Shown here: piece by piece, positions 16,743 to 25,169 of the stretch
Layout: every line of letters begins with the position of its first letter
Position numbering within the stretch: the stretch's first letter is position 1
Program-made: the position numbers and the translations under genes
Origin: Paenibacillus tyrphae
Lineage (GTDB): Bacteria > Bacillota > Bacilli > Paenibacillales > NBRC-103111
DNA length: 49,637 nt
Direction of reading: 5' to 3'
NCBI RefSeq assembly: GCF_000722545.1
Contig: NZ_JNVM01000040.1
Coordinates: 1-49,637, forward strand
Notes under the pieces: model-generated
Seen by the model: the letters and a program-made list of their open reading frames with translations, nothing else
What the model was told of the DNA's origin: nothing
Databases searched by the model: none

Positions 16743-17888
16743 TTACGTCGTTACCGTATTGATTACTGCCCATGCAGAAACATCGAAAGGTTGCGGCACC
16801 GGACGAGATTTTACGATCAAAGATTTGGTGTCGTTGTTGCGGTCGATCGTTACTTTCGTGGCCCTTGGAGCTTCGATGGTAACAAAATTATCGGACCCTT
16901 GCGGGATAAGCGTATTTGCCCCATACAGACGCTCGGCAATATTTTCAGGTCCAACAATCACCTTTTCTGGCGAGATGTACGGCTTCATCTTCCCATCATT
17001 CTCATCGAAATACCATGCATCATATCGATACAGGTCCAGTCCGAGCTCCGTCAGTCGGCCGATATAAATGTACCCGTTTCCGTTAGCAATGTTCAGCTGC
17101 GGGTTGATCGCTCCGAATTGTGCATATCGGAGGTCCATGTACTTATCCATAAAGTTACTATCAGCCCGCATATTGGCCCATGCCTCGCTACCAAGAATAG
17201 CCGCGGTCGGGTTGTAACCAGCTTGCCTAGAGGTAGTTACGGCCTTTTCCAAATCGTTGTATTTTTTTGAGGTGCTTTGATTCCATTGGTCGGCTCCGGT
17301 CAGATTGATGATGTTTTCGAATCCATAATCAATCGTATCCGTCCGCACGACGGTCGCGGAATCGTCGACATAACCCGTAATCGTAGCAATGCCATATTGC
17401 AGCATTTGAGCGATCATGAGCTCCTCGCGGCGAGTGATCATATCGTCCAACTCCATATAATCCTGCTGCATCAATTGGAGCGCACGCTCGTCGGGTGTCA
17501 GCCCGCCAAACACGTTTTCCCCTGGGAGCCTCGTCTGAAGAAGGTCAACATCGTATGGTGCTGATAGATTGATGAATGGGGCCTCGTAGATTTCCGTGCG
17601 AAAGCCATCACGACGAATATTGATCGGGCCGGACCCCGCAGCTACAAACGGAGCTACGCGTTGCTTATTTTTCTTGAAATCGAAGATAACGTGTTTCGTC
17701 GGAAAGGTATCGTATCCCGGAGCGAACATGTCCCGCAGGAACGTCGTGACCGGCATCCGTTTCTGGAAGGCCGGGCGCATCGTCTGAGGTTCATAAATGT
17801 TGATGTTACCGCCCGTTACCGTGGCATTTTGCGGGCGCATCATTTGATTTTGGAAACTGTTACGAATCGATCTCATCGAAATTTTCAT
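16743..17888 (-). CDS. Major capsid protein (GpE family)
   Basis: 381 residues, lambda GpE-type capsid with an HK97 fold. Signs are RMPVTTFLRDMFAPGYDTFP, then TKHVIFDFKKNKQRVAPFVA, the MQQDYMELDDMITRREELMI helix, and IYIGRLTELGLDLYRYDAWY. I chose ATG 17888 because AAAGGGTG lies 6 bases before it; a GTG three codons upstream is less likely. Together with the GpD-like decoration protein just upstream it forms the shell. Confidence 0.93.
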   Translation of the reverse strand: MKISMRSIRNSFQNQMMRPQNATVTGGNINIYEPQTMRPAFQKRMPVTTFLRDMFAPGYDTFPTKHVIFDFKKNKQRVAPFVAAGSGPINIRRDGFRTEIYEAPFINLSAPYDVDLLQTRLPGENVFGGLTPDERALQLMQQDYMELDDMITRREELMIAQMLQYGIATITGYVDDSATVVRTDTIDYGFENIINLTGADQWNQSTSKKYNDLEKAVTTSRQAGYNPTAAILGSEAWANMRADSNFMDKYMDLRYAQFGAINPQLNIANGNGYIYIGRLTELGLDLYRYDAWYFDENDGKMKPYISPEKVIVGPENIAERLYGANTLIPQGSDNFVTIEAPRATKVTIDRNNDTKSLIVKSRPVPQPFDVSAWAVINTVTT

Positions 17889-17903
17889 ATGATTCACCCT
17901 TTC

Positions 17904-18299
17904 TTAGTTAACCGTTGCCGGATAGTCCGTTTTGTAATAGATGCTTACGGCCCGCAGTTCATCCTGATGTGCTTCGACCTTGTCGCCGTTAGCAACATAA
18001 AGTGCATTGTAGTTAAAAATACCGCGCTTATACGCGACAACATCCAAGTCTGCGCCCGCCTCATTGGTATCAATCGATTCGATCGCCAGTATCATGGAAG
18101 CAACTTGGCAGCCATCGGTAGCAGAAGCATTCACGAGCTTATAGGTTTTGTCAGCCGTAACCTTTCCGAGTACAGCACCTTTACGCAGCACTCCTTGTCC
18201 GGCTGCCAGTTTGACCGATGTTGTCAGGGCAGAAACTTCCGTGCCGGCGAAAAAAGTACGGTTTTCAATGCTTCCGAAATTTGTCGTAATATCTGCCAT
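17904..18299 (-). CDS. Head decoration protein (GpD-like)
   Basis: 131 residues, lambda GpD family: a flexible N-terminus, then VKLAAGQGVLRKGAVLGKVT, TDGCQVASMILAIESIDTNE and a C-terminal VYKRGIFNYNALYVA-like beta part. Trimers bind the expanded capsid and stabilise it against DNA pressure. A strong GGAGG site lies 11 bases upstream. Confidence 0.85.
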   Translation of the reverse strand: MADITTNFGSIENRTFFAGTEVSALTTSVKLAAGQGVLRKGAVLGKVTADKTYKLVNASATDGCQVASMILAIESIDTNEAGADLDVVAYKRGIFNYNALYVANGDKVEAHQDELRAVSIYYKTDYPATVN

Positions 18300-18307
18300 G
18301 GTTAAGT

Positions 18308-19405
18308 TTACCTCCTTCTGATATTTCGCGGCTGATCGGCCATCGAATTCGTTGCGATCTGCGCGAATACTTCATTTACATCCTTGAGATTGCTCAGGTC
18401 ATACTCCCGCTCGCCCCCCTGTGGTTGCGCCTGCGCTTGAACATCCCCTGTGCCGGCTGCTTTGTTTGCGGCGACAGCAGCGTCGAATACGCCGGAATTG
18501 ATCATCTTGCCTTCCTTCATTGCCCGGAAAGCCAGTTGTTCGGCATTCATCGGATTGGCGCCATATTTTGCTTCTTCGACTAGGGCAGGGTCAATGTTTG
18601 ATGCAATAGCGTCGATCGCTTTCAGGCGCTCCCGCTCCTGGACGGCGGCGTCGGCTGCGTTTGTGCTGACCGCTGCCACCGTTGTCGTCGGGGGTACCGT
18701 CCCGGTTGTAGATGCTGCAGCCGCCTGCGGGGAAGCAGGATTTTGTGTTTGAGGATGATCCATATTGTTCTTTTCTCCCTTCGGTTTCTGTTTCAAAATC
18801 TCGTTTCGTAGGCGGTCGATGACTTTGGCCGGGATCATTTCAGCGCCGGCCGAAGCCACCGCGCGCAACTGATTGCCTTCGTCGAACATGATTTCGTCGA
18901 TGAAGCCTTTCTCCAGCGCATCCTGTGCGTTCATCCAAGTTTCTTTGTTCATGAGCGCAAGGAGCTCGCTTTGCAACATACCAGTTTTAAGTCGATACGC
19001 ATTAGCAATAGCCTGGTCTACTGTATGCAAAAAATCTGCCGCATGTCGATGATCGCGTTTGTCGCCGTCATTCCTTGCCCTCGCGTTGTGGATCATCAGT
19101 AAAGAGGTTGGGGACATCTCGACTTTGTTTCCGCCCATAGCTGCGACGCTGGCCGCACTGGCCGCAGCCCCCACAATTTTGACCGTGACATTTCCAGGGT
19201 AACCCTTCAGGGCTGTGTAAATCTCCGAACCGGAAAACACGTCGCCACCGCCGGAATTGATGACGACCTCAAGATCATCACCACTCGCGTCCGAAATGGC
19301 TTGCGAAACTCTGCCGGGGCTGGTGGACTCCACTTCAAACCAGTCATAGATCCATTGTTCATCATTCGGAATTATGACCCCTCTGATATCAATTCTCGTC
19401 GGCAT
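18308..19405 (-). CDS. Head maturation protease (ClpP/S49-type) with scaffold
   Basis: 365 residues. The N-terminal 190 form a ClpP-like serine protease: SDASGDDLEVVINSGGGDVF, then VKIVGAAASAASVAAMGGNK with the nucleophile Ser in the AAASAAS segment, and SPTSLLMIHNARA with the catalytic His. The C-terminal region is low-complexity and Ala/Thr-rich (about residues 215-280), then helical, consistent with an internal scaffold as in lambda C/Nu3. The start is set by GGGGGTG 8 bases before ATG 19405; an open extension of 44 codons upstream is only the portal gene read in another frame. Confidence 0.92.
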   Translation of the reverse strand: MPTRIDIRGVIIPNDEQWIYDWFEVESTSPGRVSQAISDASGDDLEVVINSGGGDVFSGSEIYTALKGYPGNVTVKIVGAAASAASVAAMGGNKVEMSPTSLLMIHNARARNDGDKRDHRHAADFLHTVDQAIANAYRLKTGMLQSELLALMNKETWMNAQDALEKGFIDEIMFDEGNQLRAVASAGAEMIPAKVIDRLRNEILKQKPKGEKNNMDHPQTQNPASPQAAAASTTGTVPPTTTVAAVSTNAADAAVQERERLKAIDAIASNIDPALVEEAKYGANPMNAEQLAFRAMKEGKMINSGVFDAAVAANKAAGTGDVQAQAQPQGGEREYDLSNLKDVNEVFAQIATNSMADQPRNIRRR

Positions 19406-21041
19406 TCGTTTGTTCACCCCCTCTCTGTGCGGTGTCCGGTGTGACCGGCAGTTCGCGGCGCTTCTGCCATTCCCGCTGCAGCACATCCATGTTGCTATCC
19501 CAGTCCATGCCTGTCTGCTCGGCCGTCTCCCGCTCATGCGTTGAAAATCCGTTCGCGATCTTCCGCTCTGATGCCTGAACCTCTTTTAGAGGATCAATCT
19601 GACCCGGGCTCGGCCCAATCCAAATCGCTTGACTCCAAAGCTTGCGCCGAACTGGGTCATTGAAGAAACCAAGCGCCTGAATTCGGCCGGTCGCCACGGC
19701 TTCAAAAAGCCAAGTTTCATACACCGGCTGGCAAAAGTCATGCGCGAACCAGTCTCGCCGATCACGAAATGATCGCCACGCCTGAAGAAGCGCCGCGCGG
19801 GATGCTGAATAGCTGCTGTTGAATACGCTCAGCAGCACCTCGTACGGCATATCCAGCGAAGCGCCGGCGAGCTGCGCCATGGCCTTCATGAACGTATCAA
19901 AGCCGGCTGTCGGATGCTTCGGATCTCCAAATGACACGCTTTCCCCTTCGCCCAGGACGTTGATCGTGCCGGGTCCCATTTCGTAGGAGGCCAGCCGATC
20001 CTCGATCGGAAGCTTGACCCGATCCTCTTCCGGAATAGAATCCGCGAATGGGATTTCATTTTTGGGTCCATCTCCAACCGTAATGAATGCGGTGAAAAAG
20101 CTGTTTACGATTGCGGCCGCGATCTCTGCCTCGGCATAACGATTCATCTGCTTGATTTGCTCGATCACCGGCGCCAGGTATGGGACACCGCGGTATTGCT
20201 CCGCGCGCTCCGCATCCATCACGAACAAAATGTTCGGCAAGCCGCTGACCGGGTTGTATGCTTCCACGCGCGCCCACCGCATCGGCTGGTTGAACGGGAT
20301 CAGGCTGTTGGGGTATTTATTGCTGATCCAATACGCCACTACGCGACCATCCGGGTCCGTCTCAACTCCGTTATGGATTGCCCCGCCGTTAGAGAGGTTG
20401 ATGTATTCCACTATCTCCGTATCCGCAGCAATAAACGCAGGACCATATCCCGAGTGCTGTTCCGGGTTGTTCAGGCGGTCCGCTTCGATCAGGTGCAGAC
20501 GGAGACGATACGGGTTCAATCGCTCCGGTCGGTCCGTGTATTTCATGACCGACAACGAATCCCCATTCAGTAGCCACCCGGTCAGCATGATCCGCTGCGA
20601 ATCGTAAAAATCGTTCAGCCCAGTGTTGTCGACTTTGGAGCTCGCCCACAGGCTGAATTCGAATTCGGTCCGATCCTCCCACTCCTTCGCCTGCTCCGGT
20701 GTCAGGCCAAGCATGCGGTAATTAAGCTGGCATTTCAGAGAGAGTCCGGAGCCGAGAACGTTAGACTGGTTCTTTTTGATAGCGCCGGCCGCAAGCCCGC
20801 CCGACATATACAAGTCGCGGCTGCGCTCCCGCAGCAGGCGCAGGTTATTGCCGATATCCTCCTGCGGACTACTGCTTGTACTATTCCATCCCTGCATAGA
20901 CTTCTTTTTCCGGCTCGCTCCACTATGCGAGTATCCGCTGTTTGTAAATTTCCGCAAGAAAGAGAGCCTTGCGCGTGCAGCTTCACGCTTCAAGGCTCTT
21001 TGCGGGGAAATCCATGCTATCGTTTTGTCGAGAAAGTTCAC
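19389..21041 (-). CDS. Portal protein (lambda GpB family)
   Basis: 550 residues: MNFLDKTIAWISPQRALKRE, NLRLLRERSRDLYMSGGLAA, KKNQSNVLGSGL, FWLASSKVDNTG-like region and LPYEVLLSVFNSSYSASRAA are the phage portal lambda-type signature. It forms the dodecameric vertex for DNA entry and exit. Translation starts at GTG 21041 with GAGGTGG about 10 bases upstream. Its end overlaps the protease start by 17 bases, which suggests coupled translation. Confidence 0.95.
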   Translation of the reverse strand: MNFLDKTIAWISPQRALKREAARARLSFLRKFTNSGYSHSGASRKKKSMQGWNSTSSSPQEDIGNNLRLLRERSRDLYMSGGLAAGAIKKNQSNVLGSGLSLKCQLNYRMLGLTPEQAKEWEDRTEFEFSLWASSKVDNTGLNDFYDSQRIMLTGWLLNGDSLSVMKYTDRPERLNPYRLRLHLIEADRLNNPEQHSGYGPAFIAADTEIVEYINLSNGGAIHNGVETDPDGRVVAYWISNKYPNSLIPFNQPMRWARVEAYNPVSGLPNILFVMDAERAEQYRGVPYLAPVIEQIKQMNRYAEAEIAAAIVNSFFTAFITVGDGPKNEIPFADSIPEEDRVKLPIEDRLASYEMGPGTINVLGEGESVSFGDPKHPTAGFDTFMKAMAQLAGASLDMPYEVLLSVFNSSYSASRAALLQAWRSFRDRRDWFAHDFCQPVYETWLFEAVATGRIQALGFFNDPVRRKLWSQAIWIGPSPGQIDPLKEVQASERKIANGFSTHERETAEQTGMDWDSNMDVLQREWQKRRELPVTPDTAQRGGEQTNADEN

Positions 21042-21083
21042 AAGTTACACCACCTCACCCATGCGCTGCTATAGTTCTACCTC

Positions 21084-21578
21084 TTACCTATAGATGATTA
21101 TGTCAGCATCGAAATTATCGATAGGAAACGGCCAAGGGTCTTTTGCCCATATCCTAAGCACTGGATGGAACCTAGTACCGTCCATAGAGATATCTGTGCT
21201 ACTCAGAATCAGCTCCTCGCCCCTTGGACTCATAAGGCTGGTACGTGTGCAATACCACCCGCCACCAACATTATAATACGTACACGAGTTCCAAGGAGAA
21301 AAACCGAGCATGGAACCGGATGCGGTTTGTAACTGCGTATTTAAGGTGATGATTATGACGCTTGTGTTAGACATGTTCCATCCAGGAACCTCAAACGGAA
21401 CGTCAAGCTGGTATATGAAGTCGTCGCTTTTGTTAACAAGAACCTGTGTGGCTGCGCGTGCGTAAGTGCCCGCTGTTTGCATTGTCCCTGCTGCGTTATA
21501 GTACTGTCCCGCCGAAAATTTTTTACCCTCCCGCACGTCTGCGGGTGTCGCGTTCCCCGGCAAAACTAATTGTGACAT
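21084..21578 (-). CDS. Fibre/decoration-like protein in head module
   Basis: 164 residues. The opening LVLPGNATPADVREGKKFSA, then GQYYNAAGTM, matches the short repeated motif found in phage fibre proteins. The remainder is beta-rich with aromatic residues (GWNMSNTSVIIITLN; NSCTYYNVGGGWYCTRTS) and two Cys. Such a protein between terminase and portal may decorate the capsid or neck. I infer an exposed role from composition and do not recognise a defined family for the C-terminal domain. Confidence 0.6.
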   Translation of the reverse strand: MSQLVLPGNATPADVREGKKFSAGQYYNAAGTMQTAGTYARAATQVLVNKSDDFIYQLDVPFEVPGWNMSNTSVIIITLNTQLQTASGSMLGFSPWNSCTYYNVGGGWYCTRTSLMSPRGEELILSSTDISMDGTRFHPVLRIWAKDPWPFPIDNFDADIIIYR

Positions 21579-21608
21579 AATTGTCAGCTCCCTTTCAGAA
21601 CCCGAGAG

Positions 21609-21827
21609 TTACACACGTGGAGGCCAGCCCCATTGTCCACCTGCGTTCCCGCGCTTGACATTCAAATTGAAAAATTGCCCGGTCGGATTGAGTACACACA
21701 AATGGACTGTTTCCTCGTCGACAACACCCGTGATAATGGCGGCTCTTGGTTCGCTTTTGTATTCGCCGCCGGGCGTACCGTAACTTTGGTAATGAACAAT
21801 TCTGCCTACTGTTGGTTCTTGATTCAT
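21609..21827 (-). CDS. Small phage protein, GGQWGWPPRV type
   Basis: 72 residues: TVGRIVHYQSYGTPGGEYKS, then EPRAAIITGVVDEETVHLCV and GNAGGQWGWPPRV. Small proteins of this pattern (HYxSYGTPGG ... W-x-WPxR) occur in many phages and have no assigned function to my knowledge. It is beta-rich and probably a single compact domain. It is placed between the lipoprotein's terminator and the fibre-like gene. Confidence 0.65.
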   Translation of the reverse strand: MNQEPTVGRIVHYQSYGTPGGEYKSEPRAAIITGVVDEETVHLCVLNPTGQFFNLNVKRGNAGGQWGWPPRV

Positions 21828-21842
21828 GGTTTATCATTCCTC

Positions 21843-21872
21843 ACAAAATAAAAAGCCGCTCGAATGAGCGAC
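21843..21872 (-). terminator. Terminator of the lipoprotein gene
   Basis: On the minus strand GTCGCTC and GAGCGGC enclose ATTC and are followed by TTTTTATTTT. The stem begins at the stop codon of the lipoprotein gene. It lies inside the late operon, so late transcription must pass through it. Confidence 0.75.
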
Positions 21873-22309
21873 TATTTATAGGATTTGAATATTTTTACTA
21901 TTTCCGTTTTATGGGCATCGGTTGCTTTTATTGCTCCGCCACCAAATAGCATCACAAGATTTCCATTAGTAAACATCTGTGCATCGTCGGACATTCCAAT
22001 GTGCTTTTTAATGCCAGCTCTTAGACGTTTTTCTGCATCGTCCATACGAAGATCAAACACACTTACCCAAACATCTCCCTCGGCAAAACTTAAAGTCAAA
22101 TCCACTCTTCCTTTTATTTCAAGTTCTGCCTCTAGGGGCGCGTACATTTTTTTTGACGCTTCGCTGTTTCGTGTCGTGTCTTTGGCTTTGATCCCGTTCT
22201 CCACGAAATACTCGTCCAGTTGGCCGATGTCTTTTATCTTCTCGGCCCCACACCCTGCCAGCAGAAGAAACAACAATGAAAATAGCGCTAATGACAGATA
22301 TTTCCTCAT
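21872..22309 (-). CDS. Prophage-encoded lipoprotein (moron)
   Basis: 145 residues from ATG 22307-22309. The first 20 residues are a lipoprotein signal: MRKYL, a Leu-rich core, then LLAGC with the lipid-modified Cys at about residue 19. The mature part is charged and mixed alpha/beta (VDLTLSFAEGDVWVSVFDLR, then MDDAEKRLRAGIKKH). I know no family for it. It has its own promoter and terminator, is AT-richer than its neighbours and splits the terminase-portal block, which marks it as a moron expressed in the lysogen. Superinfection exclusion at the membrane or a host-surface function are possible, by analogy only. Confidence 0.75.
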   Translation of the reverse strand: MRKYLSLALFSLLFLLLAGCGAEKIKDIGQLDEYFVENGIKAKDTTRNSEASKKMYAPLEAELEIKGRVDLTLSFAEGDVWVSVFDLRMDDAEKRLRAGIKKHIGMSDDAQMFTNGNLVMLFGGGAIKATDAHKTEIVKIFKSYK

Positions 22310-22342
22310 TCTTCGATGCACTCCCTGTAAGGTTTTGCATCT

Positions 22343-22372
22343 ATCGTACCATAAAATGTGGAAAAATGTCCT
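22343..22372 (-). promoter_or_regulatory. Promoter of the lipoprotein moron
   Basis: On the minus strand AGGACA (22367-22372) and TACGAT (22343-22348) are 18 bases apart, with TGG just before the -10 (extended -10). The lipoprotein ATG is 34 bases downstream. Confidence 0.5.
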
Positions 22373-22655
22373 AAAAGTCTCGAAACAACACGCGGTACGA
22401 CTTCCGTTTTGTCGAGCTCGTGCAGGTCGCAAGCGCCGCTTCGAGCTCATCTCTCCGTTTCTGTAACTGGCGGATCTCATTCTGGACGTATTGCAGATCG
22501 CCGCGCTTCAAAAATCGTGTACCGATTCGATATTCCTGGGCACCGGATAGTATAGCGTCCTCGGCCGAGTAATATGCATCCAATCGTTTCAGCACAACAT
22601 CCAATTGTGCCCTGATACGTTCCTGTTGCTTTGGGTCGCAGCGTGACAATTCCAT
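22371..22655 (-). CDS. Head-tail joining protein W-like
   Basis: 94 residues, helical. LKRLDAYYSAEDAILSGAQE, then YRIGTRFLKRGDLQYVQNEI and RQLQKRRDELEAAL match the gpW / DUF6148 pattern (A-E-x-A-I-x-x-G-x-x-Y-x-I-G-x-R-x-L-x-R-x-D-L). In lambda W binds the portal and prepares it for the tail. It follows the large terminase by 8 bases. Confidence 0.8.
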   Translation of the reverse strand: MELSRCDPKQQERIRAQLDVVLKRLDAYYSAEDAILSGAQEYRIGTRFLKRGDLQYVQNEIRQLQKRRDELEAALATCTSSTKRKSYRVLFRDF

Positions 22656-22663
22656 TCACCTAC

Positions 22664-24526
22664 CTACCACACATCAGATTTTTTAACCAAGCCCTTTGCT
22701 GCCGTCAACTTCTTGGAGGGAACTGCTGGCAATGCGGCCGTCCCTTTCAGTCTCCGTTCAAGCGCATCGTAATTGGGCTTGAGCATTTCCCGCGCCGCCG
22801 TTGCATAGTTCCGCGTGTCCAATGCCTCGTTGCGAGCGCTGGAAGATATTTTTTCCCATGAGTACCGGGTCACGCCGTTCTTTTTCCGGGGCACCAGCTT
22901 TTCGGAAAGGAGTCCCTGAAAATAAAAACGGTCATAGCCGCGGCTATCACCGATTGGGAAATGGCAGTATTTTGGACCTGGTTCCTTCACTTTCACAGCT
23001 GAATAGATACTGCTCTTTCCATCGTCAACGCCGAGAATAACCACAATTGCGTTTTCTTTGTTGTTTCTGGAAATCTTGTGGATCAGCGGAATACCGGGGC
23101 CGCCTTGCCCTTTGATTGCGATCATTCGACGGTGTTCATTCCGCTTCGAGTATTTGTACACCTCAGTCGTGAAGTGGCCGCCCGAGTCAATGCAGCTGCA
23201 GGCGACTTTCAAACCCTTTCCATCCTCGAACCGGTAGACCTTATCCAGAACGTCATCGAGCTGCTGCCATGTCTTCGAGTCATCGGGCTTCCCGATAATG
23301 ACCCCATATTCGATACCCCAGCTCTCATGCCCGTGTCCCCATCCGACGATCTCGTATTCTAGCCGATCGTCTTGTGTGTCGACGCCAGCTGTCAGAAGCA
23401 GAACACCGTCCGGCAATTCGGTAGGACCATAATCCTCCCGGCGTTTAAGCAGTACATCCTCTTCCATCTGCTCGCCGCGGTCCTCCCAAGATTCGCCCAG
23501 CACCGTGTTCATAAAGACTTTGAGCTTTTCGGGATCATTTTTGGATTCCAAGAATTCCTGAATAATCTGTTTCCAGCTGTACCATGGCGAGACGAACGCA
23601 TTCAGCCAAAAGCTGCGGACGCGATTCTCCAGCGCAACCGGATTTTCGGCGATCCACTTCGCCGGCTGCCTTTTCATGGTGTATTCGTCAAAGTCCTGAA
23701 AGCATGACGGGCATCTCCACCAGATATCATACACCTGGTATATCTTTCGTCCGCCGGTTTCGTGAACCTCATGATCAAACCGAATGTCCCGAAGCACGAT
23801 CGGATGATAGGCGCCGCAGCTCGGACACTCAATGCTCCATTTCTCTTGCGTCCCCATTTCGTACTCTTGCTCGATCCGAGATGCGCCTTTGATTGTCGGC
23901 GTCGAGACAAACAGCTTTTTCCGATTCCAGAACGTCACTGTCCGTTTCTCGCCCAGCGAAATCGGGTCGCCCTCGGAGCCTGCACTATCCGGATACCTGT
24001 CGACCTCGTCGCAAAGCAAAATGCGAATTGGGCGGCTCGCAAGGCCAGCAGGACTATTCGCGCCGGCCATCGCAAGAAAGCCACCGGGAAAGACTTTCAT
24101 CAGTATCGTATTGTTCAGATCACGCGTTTTGGAATCGGCCACTTTCTGCGACAAGACTTCGGTATCCTTGATCATCGGGCTGATCCGGCGTTTGGAGTAG
24201 TCCTGCGCAATGTCGATCGTCGGTTGGATCATCAGCAGCGGACCTGGATCGATGTCAATGAAATAGCCGATCGTGTTGTTGATGATCTCAGATTTTCCTA
24301 CCTGAGACGACCACATCAGAACGACTTTTTCGATTCGTGGGTCCGTAATGCTGTCCATCGGTTCCCGTTGGTACGGCGCCCGATCGGTTCGCCATTGCCC
24401 AGGCTCTGCAGCTGTCTCGGATGAAAGCCTTCGAAACTGGTCAGCCCATTCGCTGATCGTCAGCTTTGGAGGAGGCGCAACGGCCCGCACTATTCTCCGA
24501 AACAGATTCCTCGTTTTCGTCTTCAT
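22664..24526 (-). CDS. Terminase large subunit (GpA family)
   Basis: 620 residues from ATG 24526, chosen for GGGAG 9 bases upstream; a few upstream starts are also open. The N-terminal ATPase has APYQREPMDSITDPRIEKVV, then MWSSQVGKSEIINNTIGYFI (Walker A-like SSQVGKSE) and a Walker B region ILLCDEVDRYPDSAGSEGDP. A zinc-binding-type Cys set follows (SIECPSCGAYH; WWRCPSCFQDF). The C-terminal nuclease has LLTAGVDTQDDRLEYEIVGW and ACSCIDSGGHFTTEVYKYSK. It cuts and packages DNA with the Nu1-like partner. It overlaps that partner's gene by 86 bases. Confidence 0.95.
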   Translation of the reverse strand: MKTKTRNLFRRIVRAVAPPPKLTISEWADQFRRLSSETAAEPGQWRTDRAPYQREPMDSITDPRIEKVVLMWSSQVGKSEIINNTIGYFIDIDPGPLLMIQPTIDIAQDYSKRRISPMIKDTEVLSQKVADSKTRDLNNTILMKVFPGGFLAMAGANSPAGLASRPIRILLCDEVDRYPDSAGSEGDPISLGEKRTVTFWNRKKLFVSTPTIKGASRIEQEYEMGTQEKWSIECPSCGAYHPIVLRDIRFDHEVHETGGRKIYQVYDIWWRCPSCFQDFDEYTMKRQPAKWIAENPVALENRVRSFWLNAFVSPWYSWKQIIQEFLESKNDPEKLKVFMNTVLGESWEDRGEQMEEDVLLKRREDYGPTELPDGVLLLTAGVDTQDDRLEYEIVGWGHGHESWGIEYGVIIGKPDDSKTWQQLDDVLDKVYRFEDGKGLKVACSCIDSGGHFTTEVYKYSKRNEHRRMIAIKGQGGPGIPLIHKISRNNKENAIVVILGVDDGKSSIYSAVKVKEPGPKYCHFPIGDSRGYDRFYFQGLLSEKLVPRKKNGVTRYSWEKISSSARNEALDTRNYATAAREMLKPNYDALERRLKGTAALPAVPSKKLTAAKGLVKKSDVW

Positions 24527-25040
24527 GGGCATCATCTCCCGCGAACATGGCCGGGTCATATTCGCTTAGCTCGCTCAACGCTTCGAGCAGTTCGTTGTTC
24601 ACGGTATCACTGATTTCGGCCAAATTTTTAACGCCAAGCACCTTGGGCGCTATCTTATCCGGAATGGACAAAATACGTGTACGGAAGGTCACGAGCATAT
24701 TTGTAAGAACCAGCTCCACATCGGCGGCATCATGCACTTGGTTCTTTAGCTTGGCAAGTCGCAGCTCGGCCGTCTCCCGCTTCGCTCTTTCATGCAGCGC
24801 CTTCTCCTCCCAATACAGGGCCTGCGCTTCATCGTCATCGTTGCCCCGGTCTTTGGCGCCAGTGCGAAGATACTCGATATACCTCTGCACATTTTTCATC
24901 AACGGAAAGCGACCGGCTGCTTGCTTTTCCAAAATCCCCTCTTTGGCAAGCTGGTTGATACGCTGCCGTGTAAAACCAAGCAAATTCGCCATGGCATCGG
25001 TGTTTACGATCAATTCCGACACGTCTTTTTTAGCTGTCAT
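24441..25040 (-). CDS. Terminase small subunit (Nu1-like)
   Basis: 199 residues. An N-terminal winged helix-turn-helix (MANLLGFTRQRINQLAKEGI) of the Nu1 type binds the packaging site. It is followed by the family's basic linker and a coiled coil (ALHERAKRETAELRLAKLKN), then VHDAADVELVLTNMLVTFRT and PDKIAPKVLGV. The Glu/Asp-rich C-terminus would contact the large subunit. AAGGTG lies 6 bases before the ATG. Nu1/GpA-type terminases normally cut at cos, which implies a cos site nearby. Confidence 0.9.
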   Translation of the reverse strand: MTAKKDVSELIVNTDAMANLLGFTRQRINQLAKEGILEKQAAGRFPLMKNVQRYIEYLRTGAKDRGNDDDEAQALYWEEKALHERAKRETAELRLAKLKNQVHDAADVELVLTNMLVTFRTRILSIPDKIAPKVLGVKNLAEISDTVNNELLEALSELSEYDPAMFAGDDAHEDENEESVSENSAGRCASSKADDQRMG

Positions 25041-25169
25041 AAGATCACCTTATCGGAAAGAAAATCCATTTAAAAAAAATTTATGCCTAGCCTTTTTTCG
25101 GGGTCGCCAGCACCCGCAGCCGAGCCGGACCGTTGGAGGGACCCATCGGGAAGGAATTCTTCAAACCGG
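25041..25169 (-). other. Intergenic stretch before terminase, candidate cos region
   Basis: 129 bases with an A/T run next to a GC-rich part. It reads on the minus strand GACCCCGAAAAAAGGC and, further upstream, GGGTCCCTCC. In lambda-type phages cos lies immediately before the small terminase gene. Nothing in the sequence proves a nick site, so this is placement only. A 28-codon frame crosses it but has no ribosome binding site. Confidence 0.3.
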
